NCBI GenBank assembly: GCA_002362145.1
Contig: DETX01000029.1
Location: 1 to 7,872, forward strand
Reading direction: 5' to 3'
DNA from: Clostridiales bacterium UBA3277
GTDB lineage: Bacteria > Bacillota > Clostridia > Oscillospirales > Oscillospiraceae
DNA length: 7,872 nt
Below are positions 7,301-7,872 of this stretch, in pieces. Under the pieces are notes generated by a model. It was not told the DNA's origin. It made no database searches and worked only from the letters and a program-made list of their open reading frames with translations. Every line of letters begins with the position of its first letter. Positions within the stretch are counted from its first letter, which is position 1. The position numbers and the translations under genes were made by a program.

Positions 7301-7872
7301 AGCTCATCCTTGAGCTCCAAGTACTTTTTGGCCTTTTCCGACTGCTGCTTGAGGGGCTCGATTTGCATTTCCAATTCGGAGACCTTGTCCCCGATGCGCA
7401 GCAGATTTTCCTCCGTCTTTTGGAGCTGACGCTCGGTCTCCTCCTTGCGGTGGCGGTATTTGGAAATGCCCGCCGCTTCCTCGAAAATCTCCCGGCGGTC
7501 GCCGCTTTTCAGGGCCAGAATCTCGTCAATGCGGCCCTGGCCGATGTTGCTGTAACCCTCCCGGCCCAGGCCCGTATCCATGAACAGCTCGTTGATGTCC
7601 CGCAGCCGGGCGGACTGCTTGTTGATGTAGTATTCGCTGTCCCCGGAGCGGTAGTAGCGCCGGGTGACCATCACCTCGTCGGCGTCGTACAAAAGGGCCC
7701 GGTCGGTGTTGTCCAGGGTCAGGGTGGCCTCGGCAAAGCCCACGGCGGAGCGCTTCTGGGTGCCGCCGAAGATCACGTCCTCCATCTTCGCGCCCCGGAG
7801 GGTCTTGGTGCTCTGCTCTCCCATGACCCATAAAATGGCGTCGGAGATATTGGACTTTCCGGAGCCGTTGGG
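4393..7872 (-). CDS. smc: Chromosome segregation protein SMC, N-terminus cut by window edge
   Basis: Structural maintenance of chromosomes ATPase, the core of the SMC-ScpAB condensin that organises and separates the nucleoid. 1159 residues are visible; compared with a usual length near 1190, about 30 are missing. The frame is open to the window edge and begins inside Walker A (PNGSGKS, 7872-7852), followed by NISDAILWVMGEQSTKTLRG, so the first Met in view (7824) is internal. Visible-residue landmarks are the Q-loop region GYSNIGQGRID (106-116), a first long coiled coil (about 140-475), the hinge (about 493-636, ending in GGSMTGG), and the return coiled coil (about 640-965). The C-terminal head has the signature LSGGEKAF (1059-1066), Walker B PFCLLDEIDAALDD (1082-1095, catalytic Glu 1088) and ITHRRGTME (1117-1125). 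The gene ends in TAA. No frameshift or missing catalytic residue is seen. It is the first gene in view of the cluster; rnc often lies upstream in Firmicutes, but that region is outside the window. Confidence 0.98.
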   Translation of the reverse strand, partial: PNGSGKSNISDAILWVMGEQSTKTLRGAKMEDVIFGGTQKRSAVGFAEATLTLDNTDRALLYDADEVMVTRRYYRSGDSEYYINKQSARLRDINELFMDTGLGREGYSNIGQGRIDEILALKSGDRREIFEEAAGISKYRHRKEETERQLQKTEENLLRIGDKVSELEMQIEPLKQQSEKAKKYLELKDELKGVEVAVWLETLDKLSAAAKKAEEDYASASFVLQQAHDDLDGLYRQAENLAGELRQRDEELETVRLKANMLSGTHQQLDGQMAVLRGNVENNEKNLSRIQEELRGQEDRSGGIAAQMDQAQSRVEEIDTQLAEKRRELGQLQQKLTTLTANAQGLTRQFLELRGTEADLSADLAGRQADVRGLEESMVTSRQRLEELEGDLASGNARRHEAQQNLDTCREALKKAREDVTAANNTIAGYTLRQSGRLKRRDELQQKQRELNSKQDAVAAKLRVYRAMERDFESYNKAVRMVMQEGQRGALRGIHGPVSRLIRTEDAYTVAIEIALGAAMQQIVVGSEQDGKAAISYLKRTGGGRATFLPLTTIQGRSLQENGLEDCRGFVGVAAGLVTCEERYRGIVDNLLGRTVIVQDMDAAISMSQKYRGRFKIVTLDGQVMNPGGSMTGGSVNKDAGILSRANELEKLALQEKNLGEERLILEADLQEAQRQYDQVEFQLTAARDQLREAEDQVLRLQGQEKQHEILLNAILEAEASAKRERDSLDSRNRSDRERYAAQQAKIQVYTQQLEDTRRTLAKLEGSQSEASRESAGLTEKMTACKTEEAALDAERTTALSHIQDLRSLRDAMEGDREKRMELMNSIREDTRRLEEEIAQLKLRQEENDAQSAGMEEKMRQTVAARAQTEAAKTRSEREAQEKNKDILNMERACALLEQKKVTSGMEEKQIIDKLWDSYGLTPGTAPEFRGEIENAAAGNRRAAELKRKIAALGTPNLGAIEEYARVSERYEYLVGQRDDVLGAKRDLEGIIRDITKEMTTIFVEEFGKIDHYFGETFQEMFGGGKGQLILEDPEAPLTCGIEIRVQPPGKQVKTITLLSGGEKAFVATALYFAILKVRPTPFCLLDEIDAALDDRNVERFASYLHNLAKKTQFIVITHRRGTMESADVLYGVTMQEQGVSKLLRLDLNQMEEYLGIVE

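Noticed and set aside
7822..7824. ATG at 7824 as the start of smc
   Set aside because: The frame stays open to the window edge and the upstream codons read PNGSGKSNISDAILWV, the Walker A region of SMC. The Met is internal and the true start lies outside the window.
6661..7833. A 390-codon open frame on the plus strand antisense to smc
   Set aside because: It lies entirely opposite a clear SMC frame. Its translation is low-complexity Leu/Gly/Ala/Val-rich with no recognisable domain. Codon bias in GC-rich genes commonly opens the opposite strand.

Overview
The window is a compact bacterial housekeeping gene cluster. All seven genes lie on the minus strand, so transcription runs from high to low coordinates. 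The DNA is GC-rich by eye. The gene order, the Shine-Dalgarno sites (AAGGAGG type) and the protein sequences point to a GC-rich member of the Clostridia, most likely an Oscillospiraceae-like gut anaerobe. The taxonomic call is inference.

Layout in the direction of transcription: smc (7872-4393, N-terminus cut by the window edge), ftsY (4378-3473), rdgB (3473-2868), yhbY (2881-2408), a nadD-yqeK fusion (2387-1197), rsfS (1182-820) and leuS (774-1, C-terminus cut by the window edge). ftsY/rdgB overlap by one base and rdgB/yhbY overlap by 14 bases. The other gaps are 14, 20, 14 and 45 bases. Every gene has a recognisable ribosome binding site just upstream, except smc, whose start is outside the window. 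I see no promoter, terminator, tRNA, rRNA, repeat, CRISPR array or mobile element. No stretch of 300 bases lacks a gene. The simplest reading is one long operon that starts and ends outside the window.

The genes cover chromosome organisation (SMC), co-translational membrane targeting (FtsY), nucleotide-pool cleaning (RdgB), large-subunit assembly (YhbY), NAD synthesis joined to Ap4A hydrolysis (NadD-YqeK), ribosome silencing (RsfS) and leucine charging (LeuS). Compared with Bacillus subtilis, the smc-ftsY pair and the yqeI-nadD-yqeK-yqeL block are brought together, with rdgB between them and leuS at the end.

I did not find a new biological system. The points most worth a second look are a divergent threonine-rich editing motif in LeuS, the NadD-YqeK fusion, and a long basic tail on YhbY. 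Long plus-strand open frames throughout the window are antisense shadows caused by GC-rich codon use.
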